From: Sphingobacterium humi
GTDB taxonomy: Bacteria > Bacteroidota > Bacteroidia > Sphingobacteriales > Sphingobacteriaceae
Assembly (NCBI RefSeq): GCF_009768885.1
Contig: NZ_WSQA01000005.1
Coordinates: 268,182-332,181, forward strand
Direction of reading: 5' to 3'
DNA length: 64,000 nucleotides
How positions within the stretch are numbered: the first letter of the stretch is position 1; each line of letters begins with the position of its first letter. The position numbers and the translations under genes are program-made. Below, piece after piece: positions 27,815 to 36,767 of the stretch. The notes under the pieces are model-generated. The model was not told where the DNA came from and searched no databases. It saw only the letters and a list, made by a program, of their open reading frames with translations.

Positions 27815-29223
27815 GTACGCGATTAATGATCTGGCATTACCAATTCTTATTGTTAATGCGTAATAAACAATTATTGATTAGCTTTTTAATTTTAATTGCC
27901 TTAGCATTTTATGCCATTCTATATGGACAGCATTTTAGAGAAAGGCAACAAACCATCGTTCAAGGTATAGAAGAAAAATTGGCAATCAATGATTCCATTG
28001 CACGCAAATTTGTGCTGAAGATAGATACGAGTTCTGAAATTAGAAAGCAGAATTTCCAATACCGTCCAATGGCTGCAGATGTTATAATGCGGAAATTTGT
28101 CGTCTATAAACCATCCGAATTTTCAGCCCTTTCTATTGGTCAAAAGGACACATATCCTTATTATCATGATGTAAATACCAATAACAGCTTGCATTCTAGT
28201 GTAATTCAAGAAATGCATAACCCTAATAAACTACAAGCTGGGAATTTTGATTTAAGCTTTATCATCATTTACCTTATTCCCTTACTCATCATTGCTTTAA
28301 GTTACAATGTCATTTCAGGAGAACAAGATCTTCGGACTTATACTTTACTTCGTATTCAAATTCCTATTAGCAAGTTGATTATTTATAAATTGGAATTCCA
28401 ATTTATATTAGTCATTGGGCTTGTATTATTTTTTAATATAGCCGGATTTTTGATTTCAGGATTAACCATTCAGGATGACCTATATAATATGTTGGTTTGG
28501 ATTTCAATCAATGTCCTTTATATATTGTTTTGGTTTTCCATTTGTTATTTAATAATTTCTTTCAATTCTAGCAGCTCTCTTAATGCACTGTTATTGGGTA
28601 GTATTTGGATTATACTGGTTATGGTAGTTCCTTCCGCAATCAATAATATTTCAAATCCTCCGAACGAGGATGAAATGATTAAATCTACTTTTCGACGGGG
28701 AAGGGAGACCGATGTTCATCATGAGTTAACCCAGCAGCAAGCATTAGATTCATTTTATAGGCTAAAACATCCTTATCCCGTACCTATTATTAAAAATCCA
28801 GGAGCAGCCGATATCATGCATGCACAACGGGAGTTGATTAATAGGGAAGCAAATATGTATGCTGGTTATGTGATAAAGAGGCAAAAGAACCAATTTAACG
28901 AAGTACTGGCTTATGGGCCTATTAATCCAATCTTTATTACGCAGTATGCGTTTAATCAAGTGGCAGCAACGGAATTAAATAGTTATTTAATGTATTTAGA
29001 TTCTGCTGAGAGTTATCAGACCAAGAGACGCTATTACATCTATGATTTGATGATGAATAGAAAAGATTTTGGAATTAAGGAATATGAGAAATTTCCAGAA
29101 TTTACCTTTCAACAACCAACCTATACCTTCAGTAAATTCTCTAAAGATTCCATTTATATCGCTGGAATAATAGTTTTATGCTTAGGAATTGGCTTTAGGC
29201 AAACAAAAAAGCGGTTCTTGTAA
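27811..29223 (+). CDS. ABC-2 type permease, DUF3526-like (470 aa), second copy
   Basis: The likely start is the ATG at 27811 that overlaps the stop of the previous gene (ATGA); the frame is open further upstream to 27709, but that part lies inside the previous gene and has no permease-like sequence. From this start the protein is exactly 470 aa, as is its neighbour, and has the same layout: N-terminal anchor (about 17-35), loop, membrane block containing VISGEQDLRTYTLLRIQIPISKLIIYK, second loop and C-terminal membrane segment. The two are diverged paralogues and should pair as the two halves of one transporter. Confidence 0.88.
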   Translation: MSTRLMIWHYQFLLLMRNKQLLISFLILIALAFYAILYGQHFRERQQTIVQGIEEKLAINDSIARKFVLKIDTSSEIRKQNFQYRPMAADVIMRKFVVYKPSEFSALSIGQKDTYPYYHDVNTNNSLHSSVIQEMHNPNKLQAGNFDLSFIIIYLIPLLIIALSYNVISGEQDLRTYTLLRIQIPISKLIIYKLEFQFILVIGLVLFFNIAGFLISGLTIQDDLYNMLVWISINVLYILFWFSICYLIISFNSSSSLNALLLGSIWIILVMVVPSAINNISNPPNEDEMIKSTFRRGRETDVHHELTQQQALDSFYRLKHPYPVPIIKNPGAADIMHAQRELINREANMYAGYVIKRQKNQFNEVLAYGPINPIFITQYAFNQVAATELNSYLMYLDSAESYQTKRRYYIYDLMMNRKDFGIKEYEKFPEFTFQQPTYTFSKFSKDSIYIAGIIVLCLGIGFRQTKKRFL

Positions 29224-29252
29224 TTTAACGAGCCTCGGCTTCTTATAATCAG

Positions 29253-29300
29253 TAAGCCCTAAGGATTGTCAATTTAAAAAATCTTGACCCTTAGGGCTTA
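29253..29300. terminator. Bidirectional hairpin terminator
   Basis: TAAGCCCTAAGG (29253-29264) pairs with CCTTAGGGCTTA (29289-29300), extended inward by GTCAA/TTGAC after a small ATT bulge. It lies between the convergent permease and DEAD-box-like genes, so it can end both transcripts. Confidence 0.7.
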
Positions 29301-29330
29301 TACTCTTTATCAAAATAGGAGATTTTAGGA

Positions 29331-30608
29331 TTAAAACCTCCTTTTATTCTTTTTAGTCATTTTCGCTTTTTCGCCGCTTCCATAGTTATAAGTCTTGCTA
29401 TTGCTTTCTTTCTTTTTATGGAATGCGCCGCCACGGCTTTCATCGATCTGTTCTTTTTCTTTCGGACTATCCGAAGGTTTATAGATGATCAAATCTTCCG
29501 GCAGAGGCATGGTAGGAATTTTCTTGCCAATGGCTTGTTCAATTTTCTTTACCTCTGGTAATTCAATATCGGTTGCAAAAGTTATGGCGATGGACTCATC
29601 CTCGGTTGTTTTCAAAACATGCTTCACAAAAGAGTCTCTATGTTCAGGGATTTCAAAGTGAAATATAAATGGAATTCCAGTGAGGTCCAAATCCCCTAAT
29701 CCTTCATAAGCAACCAATAGAATCCGGCATTCTGTTACTTGTTTGAAGTATTGAATATCATCTATACCTAAATCCTCATGAAAGAAAGGTTGGTAGATAG
29801 CTGCTTCTCCTTTTTTCACGTGCAGCCTTTGCAGTAGGTTATGCGCAGTGAGTTTACTGTTCACAAATACAAGCACTTTATCAAATACCTCAACATCGCT
29901 CATCAGGTTATTCAATAAATTGATTTTAGTGGTAAAATTCGGCACCTGATACAACATTAACTCATGCGTATTGACTACAGTCTCGCCAAGTTCTTCGATT
30001 TCCACAAGCGTAGCAAAAGGCATAAAATCATCAATCATATAATGCAGCTTATCATGCTCTACGGTGCTGAATGCGAGGTATTGCACATCCCCACAGCTTC
30101 GCGCCAGTTCTTTTAGCGGCGTTTGCATGCCTTGCTTTATGATTTCCTCGGCATCATCAATGATAAAGGTCTGGATGCGGTTTAAGTTTAAACCAAGTTT
30201 AAGGTAAATTGCTCGGGCACGGTTTGGTGTGGCTACGACAATATCAACCCCACGTACAAGACCTTCGATTTCCTCTTCCATACTGCCACTGGCTTTCAAT
30301 CCAACAATATGGAGGTCTTTATTTTTACTGATCGTAAGAAAGCGATCGACAATTTCAGCAATTCTTTCTTCATTAGGCGCTAAGATTAAAACTTTAGGTG
30401 CTTCATCTTGGCTGTATTTTAAGCGCATCAATACGCCTAACACATAGCTGGTTGTTTTTCCGGCACCTTCGGGCGCAATACAGATGACACTATGGCCACC
30501 GATAATTCGAGACAAGGTTTTTAATTGGGTTTCCTTGGCTGTAAAATATCCCAACTCATTCATGTTGGCATGTAGGCGCTTGCTAAGTTTTAATTTATCT
30601 AATGACAC
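29331..30608 (-). CDS. DEAD-box helicase-like protein with degenerate motifs
   Basis: The 425-aa protein has the two-RecA-domain layout of DEAD-box RNA helicases, with a Q-motif-like FTAKETQLKTL (22-32), a P-loop APEGAGKTT (45-53) and a TPNRAR sequence (127-132) in place of motif Ib. Other motifs are altered: DDAE (151-154) instead of DEAD, FSTVE where SAT is expected, and no HRIGRxGR motif VI (EHRDSFVK stands there). The tail is basic and low complexity (KKKESNSKTYNYGSGEKAK), as in RNA-binding helicases. It may bind RNA and ATP but have weak or no unwinding activity. The gene is single and ends at a bidirectional terminator. Confidence 0.8.
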   Translation of the reverse strand: MSLDKLKLSKRLHANMNELGYFTAKETQLKTLSRIIGGHSVICIAPEGAGKTTSYVLGVLMRLKYSQDEAPKVLILAPNEERIAEIVDRFLTISKNKDLHIVGLKASGSMEEEIEGLVRGVDIVVATPNRARAIYLKLGLNLNRIQTFIIDDAEEIIKQGMQTPLKELARSCGDVQYLAFSTVEHDKLHYMIDDFMPFATLVEIEELGETVVNTHELMLYQVPNFTTKINLLNNLMSDVEVFDKVLVFVNSKLTAHNLLQRLHVKKGEAAIYQPFFHEDLGIDDIQYFKQVTECRILLVAYEGLGDLDLTGIPFIFHFEIPEHRDSFVKHVLKTTEDESIAITFATDIELPEVKKIEQAIGKKIPTMPLPEDLIIYKPSDSPKEKEQIDESRGGAFHKKKESNSKTYNYGSGEKAKMTKKNKRRF

Positions 30609-30959
30609 TGCTGATTAATTAGTTGATGAAGGGGCAAAGTTACTAAAAATATTCGCTGTTGCTGTGGACTGCTTTTATTCAAACAGCTTGCAGGACACAG
30701 AGCACAATAATAAATAACCTATGGCATGTATTTCTGTTTTTCCTTACTACAGTTTGGAATGATTCTGAAAAGTGTATTTTTTAAGAATAACGAAAATTTA
30801 AGATTTTGATTGTCAGTTGGTTGGTTGGTGTTTTTAGTTAAAAACGGCGTTTTAGAATTCCTAAAACGTTAAAATAAAGGTATTTTTTTACGCATTTGCT
30901 TGGTTAATTTTAAGAGACATATAACCTATGTTATACTTTATTAACCAAACCCAATAGCT
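30609..30959. other. Divergent intergenic region upstream of SusC-like gene
   Basis: This 351-base stretch lies between the divergent helicase-like gene and the second SusC gene. It contains no coding ORF. The only structure I can name is an inverted repeat CGTTTTAG-aattc-CTAAAACG at 30848-30868, followed by AT-rich DNA up to the SusC start. No clear TAnnTTTG element was found. Confidence 0.4.
30848..30868. promoter_or_regulatory. Perfect 8-bp inverted repeat, possible operator
   Basis: CGTTTTAG (30848-30855) and CTAAAACG (30861-30868) are exact reverse complements with a five-base spacer, 90 bases upstream of the SusC start. Dyads of this size are typical binding sites of dimeric regulators. 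There is no T-run behind it, and it lies upstream of, not behind, a gene, so a terminator is unlikely. Confidence 0.4.
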
Positions 30960-33900
30960 ATGAAAAAAAGACTATCTTTCTTTTTAATGCTCCTTATCCC
31001 TTTGTTAACGATGGCCTTTGTGCAGGCGCAAGAGTTAACTTATTCAGGGACTGTACGCGATGCGGAAGGAAATCCGTTATCCGGAGTAAGTGTTGCCGTC
31101 GTTGGCACAACCATTGGAACAGCCTCCGGTTCCAACGGCTCTTTTACCTTTCGTGCTCCCGTGGGGAGCAAGGTCCTCTTCTCCTTGGTCGGGAAGAAAT
31201 CCGTTACAATCACAACAACCAATAATGCTCAAATCAACATGACGCTGGAAGAAAGCGAACAAGAGATTGAAGATGTGGTGGTAATTGCCTACGGAACGGC
31301 CAAGAAAAAGGACCTCACAGGCTCTATTAGTACCGTAGATTCTAAAACCTTGGGGGCCCAAGCCAATTCAACCTTAACCAAAGCCTTAGAGGGCGCGGCG
31401 CCAGGTATTCAGGTATCTTCTGTCGATGGGCAACCCGGCTATGATATGGGTATCCGTATTCGTGGGATAGGTTCGTCCAGCCAGAATAACTCCAACGCAT
31501 TGGTCGTAATCGATGGGGTTCCCATTGCTGCAGGCTTCAATGTGTTGTCTACCATGAACCCGAAAGACATTGAATCTGTCACGATTTTAAAAGATGCGGC
31601 TTCAACCGCCTTATGGGGATCCCGTGGTGCCAATGGCGTTATCATGGTCACCTCTAAAAAAGGTGCTAAAGGCCAATCAAAAATTGATTTTGAAGGAAAA
31701 GTAGGGGTGAATATGCTTGCCAATAACCAACCGAAGCTCATTCGTGGGGTAGAGGACAACTACGAAATGATGTGGCAAAGTATCTATAACTCCGTTCGTT
31801 ATGGTAGTACAGAGAAGTATACCACTAATTTTAGCAAGCCAAACATGAGCCATGAGGCTGCCGCCTTATTTGCCAGCCAGCATTTATTCAACTATACAGG
31901 AAGTACATCCATTTTTACCGGGCCTAATGCCTTATCAAACTGGATGTATTACAAGGTGCCAGGAGCAACCTATGTGTCAACCGGTTCGGGCGATAATACT
32001 TCGGCAACCATGCTAGATAATTATTTGATCGATCCTGCAACCGGAAAAATCAATAAGGATGCAGTTAAATTATACGACGTGGATGATTGGCGTAAAATAG
32101 CATATACAGATCGTTTAAGACAGGAATATACGGTATCGGCAAGTGGAGGCGGTGATAAAACAGATTACTTTATCTCTACCGGCTATTTGTCAGATCCATC
32201 CTATATTTCTAACTCCAACTTTAAACGCTATAATATTCGTTCTACCGTGAATTCCCAAATTACAGACTGGTTAAAGGCAGGAGTAAATGCAACCTATAGC
32301 AACCGTTCAACCCGTTTGCAAAATGGTCGTTTTAGTTCCAGAAACCCTGGGGCAGCGGTTCAAAACGTGTTTCGTTGGACCGATGGCTATAAACCATTGG
32401 CTTCTATTTACCAACGGGATGAAAACGGAAATATGGTATATGATGCCCAAGGCAATCCGGAGGTTGTGCGTTTGTTAGGTCAGCAATATTCGCCGCTAGG
32501 TGTCGTTACACCAAAAGCTGGCGGTACCCGTACTACAGGCTACGATTTAGAATACCAAATGGAAAATTCACAATCTGAATACGTGTCTAATGACATTGCT
32601 ACCATCGGTTATCTACAAGGGAAGTTTTGGAATGATTTTACATTCAATGTGCAGATGTCGGTGAATCAGTCTTACCATATGCGTTATGTTTCCTTACCTA
32701 AGAAATGGGGGGAATCTTCGAATGCAGAACAAGGCATGATTGGTCGATACCATACGCAATATATGGACATCAATTCCCAGGAAACCATTAACTGGGGACA
32801 TGACTATGGTAAGCATCATGTTGATGCCTTAATCGGTCATGAATTCAGCTGGATGAAAATGGAGAGTATGAACTACAAGAATTCTCTATCCTTAATTGAT
32901 AATTTTACAGGAACGGGCAATTATATTTTCCTAAATAATGGAGGAACATTCTCAGGCGTAGGCTTTGGCACTCAAAAAGAAGCCATGGAGGGATATTTTT
33001 CGCGTGCAAACTATATTTATGATGATAAATATATTGCTACAGCATCTATCCGGAAAGATGGCTCTTCCAAATTCCGCTATAATGAAGATCGTTGGGGTCT
33101 TTTTTGGAGCGTGGGTGGCGCATGGCGCGCTTCCTCGGAGGAGTTTATGCAATCGACAAGTTCTTGGCTATCGGAATTAAAATTGCGCGCTAGCTACGGT
33201 GTTATTGGGAATCAAAATGGAATTGGACGGTATCAAGGCTACCAAACTTGGCGCTATGGTGCAGCCGGATATACAACTCCAGGATCTTATCAACCATCCG
33301 GATGGACGCTATCTCAAGGTGCCGCGCCAAACACATCCATCACCTGGGAAAAGAAAAATACCATTGATGCCGGAATGGACTTTAGTTTATGGAATCGCAT
33401 CCATGCCACAGTAGATTGGTATCAAACCAATACAACAGATTTGTTATTAGATGCGCCGATATCCTATGCGATGACTGGTCAAACTTCTTTATTGCAAAAT
33501 ACAGGCGAATTACAATCCCGTGGATTGGAACTGGACCTCAACATTGATATCATAAAACAACCTGAATTAAACTGGTCATTCAACGTAAATGCAGGGCACT
33601 ATAAAGTGAAGATTATGAAAGTGCCTGAATCCATGATTAACCAACAAGATGCAGCACACGATCAGAAATGGTGGTATGCTACGGCAGATGCTTGGAGTTC
33701 TGTTGGTAATACAGGTTCTGGCGCTGGAGCAGCCTATAGACGTTGGATAGGTGGCGATTATTACAATGCCATTTTTGCAAAATATATGGGCGTTGACAAA
33801 AGCACGGGCTTACCATTATACGGTGCATTGGTGACAGAAGCTAACCAAGGGAAATTTCCAAATGCCAAGGTCGGTGAATTTATAAATACCACCGATTATT

Positions 33901-34469
33901 CGGAAGCCTACATGTACGATTTTGGAGATGCGACGCCTGATTTAATTGGTGGTTTCGGAACCACATTACGTTGGAAAAGCTTCGATTTTATGGCGAGTTT
34001 CGCGTATCAATTAGGTGGATTATTCTTTAGTAATTTATACGGTAATTTCATTTATAATACCTCGGATATTGGAAACCAGGTGCTTTCTCAAGACCTTTTA
34101 GGAAATACTTTCAGCGAATCTAATCAAGATGCCAAATACCCGATGTTAATGGTGAACTCGCCAAATGCAAGCACGGTTTATTCGAATGGTTCTCGCGTAT
34201 CGAACGGAAATACCTATACAGACATGTCGGTATTTGATGCGTCCTATTTAAACGTAAAGAATATTACAGTCGGTTATACCCTTCCTCAAAAATGGATGGA
34301 TAAAGTAAAAGTGGCCAGCTTACGGGCATATGTATCCTTAGATAATATGTGGGTATTCAGCAAGGCAGGAATCGATCCACGAAACTCCATCGTCGGAGGT
34401 CTGGATGTAGGCGCCTATACTTACCCTATGATTCGCTCAAGTTCATTTGGTCTTAAAGTAACTTTTTAA
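30960..34469 (+). CDS. SusC/RagA TonB-dependent outer-membrane transporter (1169 aa)
   Basis: This second SusC lacks the STN domain. Signal peptide: residues 1-23 (MKKRLSFFLMLLIPLL, cleavage after VQAQ). Next comes the carboxypeptidase-regulatory-like domain (about 28-95, SGTVRDAEGNPLSGVSV), the TonB-box region (EDVVVIAYGTAKKKDLTGSI, near 102-121), a plug with the LWGSRGANGVIMVTS motif, and a barrel ending in VTF. Without STN or neighbouring sigma gene, its expression must be controlled differently from the first SusC. The SusD partner starts 11 bases downstream. Confidence 0.94.
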   Translation: MKKRLSFFLMLLIPLLTMAFVQAQELTYSGTVRDAEGNPLSGVSVAVVGTTIGTASGSNGSFTFRAPVGSKVLFSLVGKKSVTITTTNNAQINMTLEESEQEIEDVVVIAYGTAKKKDLTGSISTVDSKTLGAQANSTLTKALEGAAPGIQVSSVDGQPGYDMGIRIRGIGSSSQNNSNALVVIDGVPIAAGFNVLSTMNPKDIESVTILKDAASTALWGSRGANGVIMVTSKKGAKGQSKIDFEGKVGVNMLANNQPKLIRGVEDNYEMMWQSIYNSVRYGSTEKYTTNFSKPNMSHEAAALFASQHLFNYTGSTSIFTGPNALSNWMYYKVPGATYVSTGSGDNTSATMLDNYLIDPATGKINKDAVKLYDVDDWRKIAYTDRLRQEYTVSASGGGDKTDYFISTGYLSDPSYISNSNFKRYNIRSTVNSQITDWLKAGVNATYSNRSTRLQNGRFSSRNPGAAVQNVFRWTDGYKPLASIYQRDENGNMVYDAQGNPEVVRLLGQQYSPLGVVTPKAGGTRTTGYDLEYQMENSQSEYVSNDIATIGYLQGKFWNDFTFNVQMSVNQSYHMRYVSLPKKWGESSNAEQGMIGRYHTQYMDINSQETINWGHDYGKHHVDALIGHEFSWMKMESMNYKNSLSLIDNFTGTGNYIFLNNGGTFSGVGFGTQKEAMEGYFSRANYIYDDKYIATASIRKDGSSKFRYNEDRWGLFWSVGGAWRASSEEFMQSTSSWLSELKLRASYGVIGNQNGIGRYQGYQTWRYGAAGYTTPGSYQPSGWTLSQGAAPNTSITWEKKNTIDAGMDFSLWNRIHATVDWYQTNTTDLLLDAPISYAMTGQTSLLQNTGELQSRGLELDLNIDIIKQPELNWSFNVNAGHYKVKIMKVPESMINQQDAAHDQKWWYATADAWSSVGNTGSGAGAAYRRWIGGDYYNAIFAKYMGVDKSTGLPLYGALVTEANQGKFPNAKVGEFINTTDYSEAYMYDFGDATPDLIGGFGTTLRWKSFDFMASFAYQLGGLFFSNLYGNFIYNTSDIGNQVLSQDLLGNTFSESNQDAKYPMLMVNSPNASTVYSNGSRVSNGNTYTDMSVFDASYLNVKNITVGYTLPQKWMDKVKVASLRAYVSLDNMWVFSKAGIDPRNSIVGGLDVGAYTYPMIRSSSFGLKVTF

Positions 34470-34480
34470 ACTTTTTTATT

Positions 34481-36121
34481 ATGAAATATTTATTAGCAAT
34501 CATTACAGTCGCAATTCTGACAACTGCATGTAATAAAAAACTAGATATAACTCCACCAGATGATATAGTTAATGAACAAATAGTGGAGTTGTTAAAAACC
34601 GCAGATGATGCAACCGTTGTAAATATCATGAAGGCTATGGCAGATGCTTTGCCGCCGCTAATGCGTGGAGGGGGGTATAATTTCAGGTTTTCCAATATGA
34701 CCGATAATACCTGGAATGGCCAACTGGCTTTACGCATGATGACCGGGAATGATATTGTTGCTGGAAATTGGGAAACTTCAACCAGCGATTTCTACACCGG
34801 ACAAGATATTACAAGTGAAACAAGTGCTGTGAACCCAAGTTGGTGGCACCGGGCGTTTCAGATGACCACTTCTGCCAATAAGGTTATGAACATCATTTCT
34901 GAAGACTTAATACAGCAAAATAAAAGTATCAAACTTCGGGAGTACTTAGGACGTGCTTACCTAATTCGCGCCTTTGGTTATTTATATGCGCAGAAAGATT
35001 TTGGGACTAAAAAATTAGGCATGTCCATCTATACGAAGTTTGACGTGAGCCAACCTGTACAAGAACGTTCTTCTGCATTAGCAACCCTGGATTCGATTAT
35101 TCACTGGGCAACCCGCGCTGATGAATTATTTGCAGAAGCCGGAATTGGCTTCAAAGCAAACAATACCTCGGATTTAACCCGCGGATTAACCAACCATGTT
35201 ATTGCTCAAGCCGCCTTGATGGCTGCAGATGCCGAAGGTGCCACAGCAAGTAAGTATTATACCATCGCTATAAATGCCAGTGATCGCGTAATTAACAGCG
35301 GATCCTTAGCATTAATGAACGAAAACCAATATGTACAGAAGCAATCTGGGACGACGACGGTAAATGGGAAAGAGCTTCCTATTTTCTTGGCACAAACATC
35401 CGGATTTTTAAATTTTGCTCAAAATCCTGAGGCTGCATTCGGCTTTGGCTGGCAGTATGGTGGCAATGGCATTGCTGCAGAAAGTAACCCTTGGGGCGGC
35501 ACCTTCCGAATCGATGATAGGCTATTTGATAAAATAGATAATAAAGATTACCGCAAGTTGAATTTCCATAAGGATAGACCTGCAACCTTCTCCACGATTT
35601 ATTATGCTGGATCAGGGTCTTTTATGGACGGAGGTAATTCTGAAGTACCCACGTATTGGGCGTCCAAATTTGCGAATAACGTAGGCTTAGGAAGCACTGT
35701 AGGCATAGCGAATGTTGCTAATCGTGGTCGTGCAGACTATGCGATGGTTCGCTTGGCGGAGTTCTATTTGTTGAAAGCCGAAGCGCAAGCAAGATCAGGA
35801 GCTGATGGTAATGCAAAAACGACGCTTAACACCTTACTTGCCGCGCGTACAGCCAGCGGCAATTCCACATTAACCTGTGATAACTATGCCAGCATGAGCG
35901 GCTTAAATGCCTTGCAAATGGTGCAGTTGCAATCACGTATTGAATTGTGGGGAGAAGGATCGCATGAATGGGATAACAATAAGCGTTGGGGCATTCCTGT
36001 AAATCGTTCGGGTTCTAAGGTACACTGGAATCCTTCCATGACATATCCTGTTGCTTTAATGACGCTGAAAATTCCTTCCGAGGAAATTTCCACCAATCCG
36101 AAAAGCCAACAAAATCCTTAA
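34481..36121 (+). CDS. SusD/RagB family lipoprotein (546 aa)
   Basis: The protein begins with a lipoprotein signal (lipobox TTAC, Cys 17) and the short linker NKKLDITPPDDIVNEQ common in SusD members. Helical TPR-like segments in the first half (YLGRAYLIRAFGYLYAQKDFG) and the C-terminal motif RIELWGEGSHEWDNNKRWG identify the family. It should cap the SusC barrel encoded just upstream. The pair has no regulator, surface glycan-binding protein or hydrolase next to it, and a strong terminator closes the unit 45 bases after the stop. Confidence 0.93.
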   Translation: MKYLLAIITVAILTTACNKKLDITPPDDIVNEQIVELLKTADDATVVNIMKAMADALPPLMRGGGYNFRFSNMTDNTWNGQLALRMMTGNDIVAGNWETSTSDFYTGQDITSETSAVNPSWWHRAFQMTTSANKVMNIISEDLIQQNKSIKLREYLGRAYLIRAFGYLYAQKDFGTKKLGMSIYTKFDVSQPVQERSSALATLDSIIHWATRADELFAEAGIGFKANNTSDLTRGLTNHVIAQAALMAADAEGATASKYYTIAINASDRVINSGSLALMNENQYVQKQSGTTTVNGKELPIFLAQTSGFLNFAQNPEAAFGFGWQYGGNGIAAESNPWGGTFRIDDRLFDKIDNKDYRKLNFHKDRPATFSTIYYAGSGSFMDGGNSEVPTYWASKFANNVGLGSTVGIANVANRGRADYAMVRLAEFYLLKAEAQARSGADGNAKTTLNTLLAARTASGNSTLTCDNYASMSGLNALQMVQLQSRIELWGEGSHEWDNNKRWGIPVNRSGSKVHWNPSMTYPVALMTLKIPSEEISTNPKSQQNP

Positions 36122-36165
36122 TCGGGGATTACGAGATTTTGATTAGTATCTTGAAATAAATGATG

Positions 36166-36195
36166 AAGCTTGCTCCGAAAGGGGCAAGCTTTTTT
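36166..36195 (+). terminator. Rho-independent terminator after SusCD pair
   Basis: AAGCTTGCTCC (36166-36176) and GGGGCAAGCTT (36181-36191) form an 11-pair stem with one G-U pair and a GAAA tetraloop, followed by a run of six T. This is a textbook intrinsic terminator on the plus strand. Confidence 0.85.
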
Positions 36196-36197
36196 GA

Positions 36198-36758
36198 TTA
36201 AAGGCTACCGTTAATGCCTGCTTGAACTTCTTGCCAAATATCGGCCAAATAGTTCCAATGCGTTTGGGTTTCGAGATCCCTACTTGCGGCGAATTGTTGC
36301 CAATTGCAATTGCTATATCGAAATGGAAATATATAAACAGGTATCGCCTTTTGTCCATTCTTCCTAGCTATCTCAGCAAGGCCATAGAGGAATTCAATGC
36401 CATCATCACCGAGGGGTAAACAGCCTTTGGTTTCCGTTCCGCCATGAATAAAAATATCAGAACCCGTATATCCTTTTTCCTGATCATAAGCATTTGGATA
36501 ATCAAGTCCTAAGGATAAATGGTACTTGCTTTTTGGGTTAAAGCGATTGATGCGATACAAGCCTTCAGGTACCTGTAAGTCGCCTTCTTGCCGTTTAGGG
36601 CCTAACTTACCCGAACGTGTCAGAATCGGGAGCTGCGCAGCTAACATATATCCAGCAGATGCAGCTTTACGCAGGTAAACTTCCAAAATATCTTCTTCTT
36701 TAATCGCAAGCAGTAAGATTTGAATGTAGGGGAGATGGTCTTCGATCTGCTGACTCAT
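36198..36758 (-). CDS. L,D-transpeptidase (YafK/YkuD-like) catalytic domain protein
   Basis: The 186-aa protein contains the YkuD-type active site: IFIHGG (His 105) and KGCLPLGDD (Cys 113), preceded by SGKLGPKRQEGDLQVPEG and SKYHLSLGLDYPNAYD, which match YafK-type L,D-transpeptidases. These enzymes cleave or form 3-3 or lipoprotein cross-links in peptidoglycan in the periplasm. No signal peptide is visible at the annotated start and the frame starts near the beginning of the catalytic domain, so the true start may lie elsewhere or export may be unusual. It follows the pentapeptide-repeat gene by nine bases. Confidence 0.85.
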   Translation of the reverse strand: MSQQIEDHLPYIQILLLAIKEEDILEVYLRKAASAGYMLAAQLPILTRSGKLGPKRQEGDLQVPEGLYRINRFNPKSKYHLSLGLDYPNAYDQEKGYTGSDIFIHGGTETKGCLPLGDDGIEFLYGLAEIARKNGQKAIPVYIFPFRYSNCNWQQFAASRDLETQTHWNYLADIWQEVQAGINGSL

Positions 36759-36767
36759 AGCAATAGA

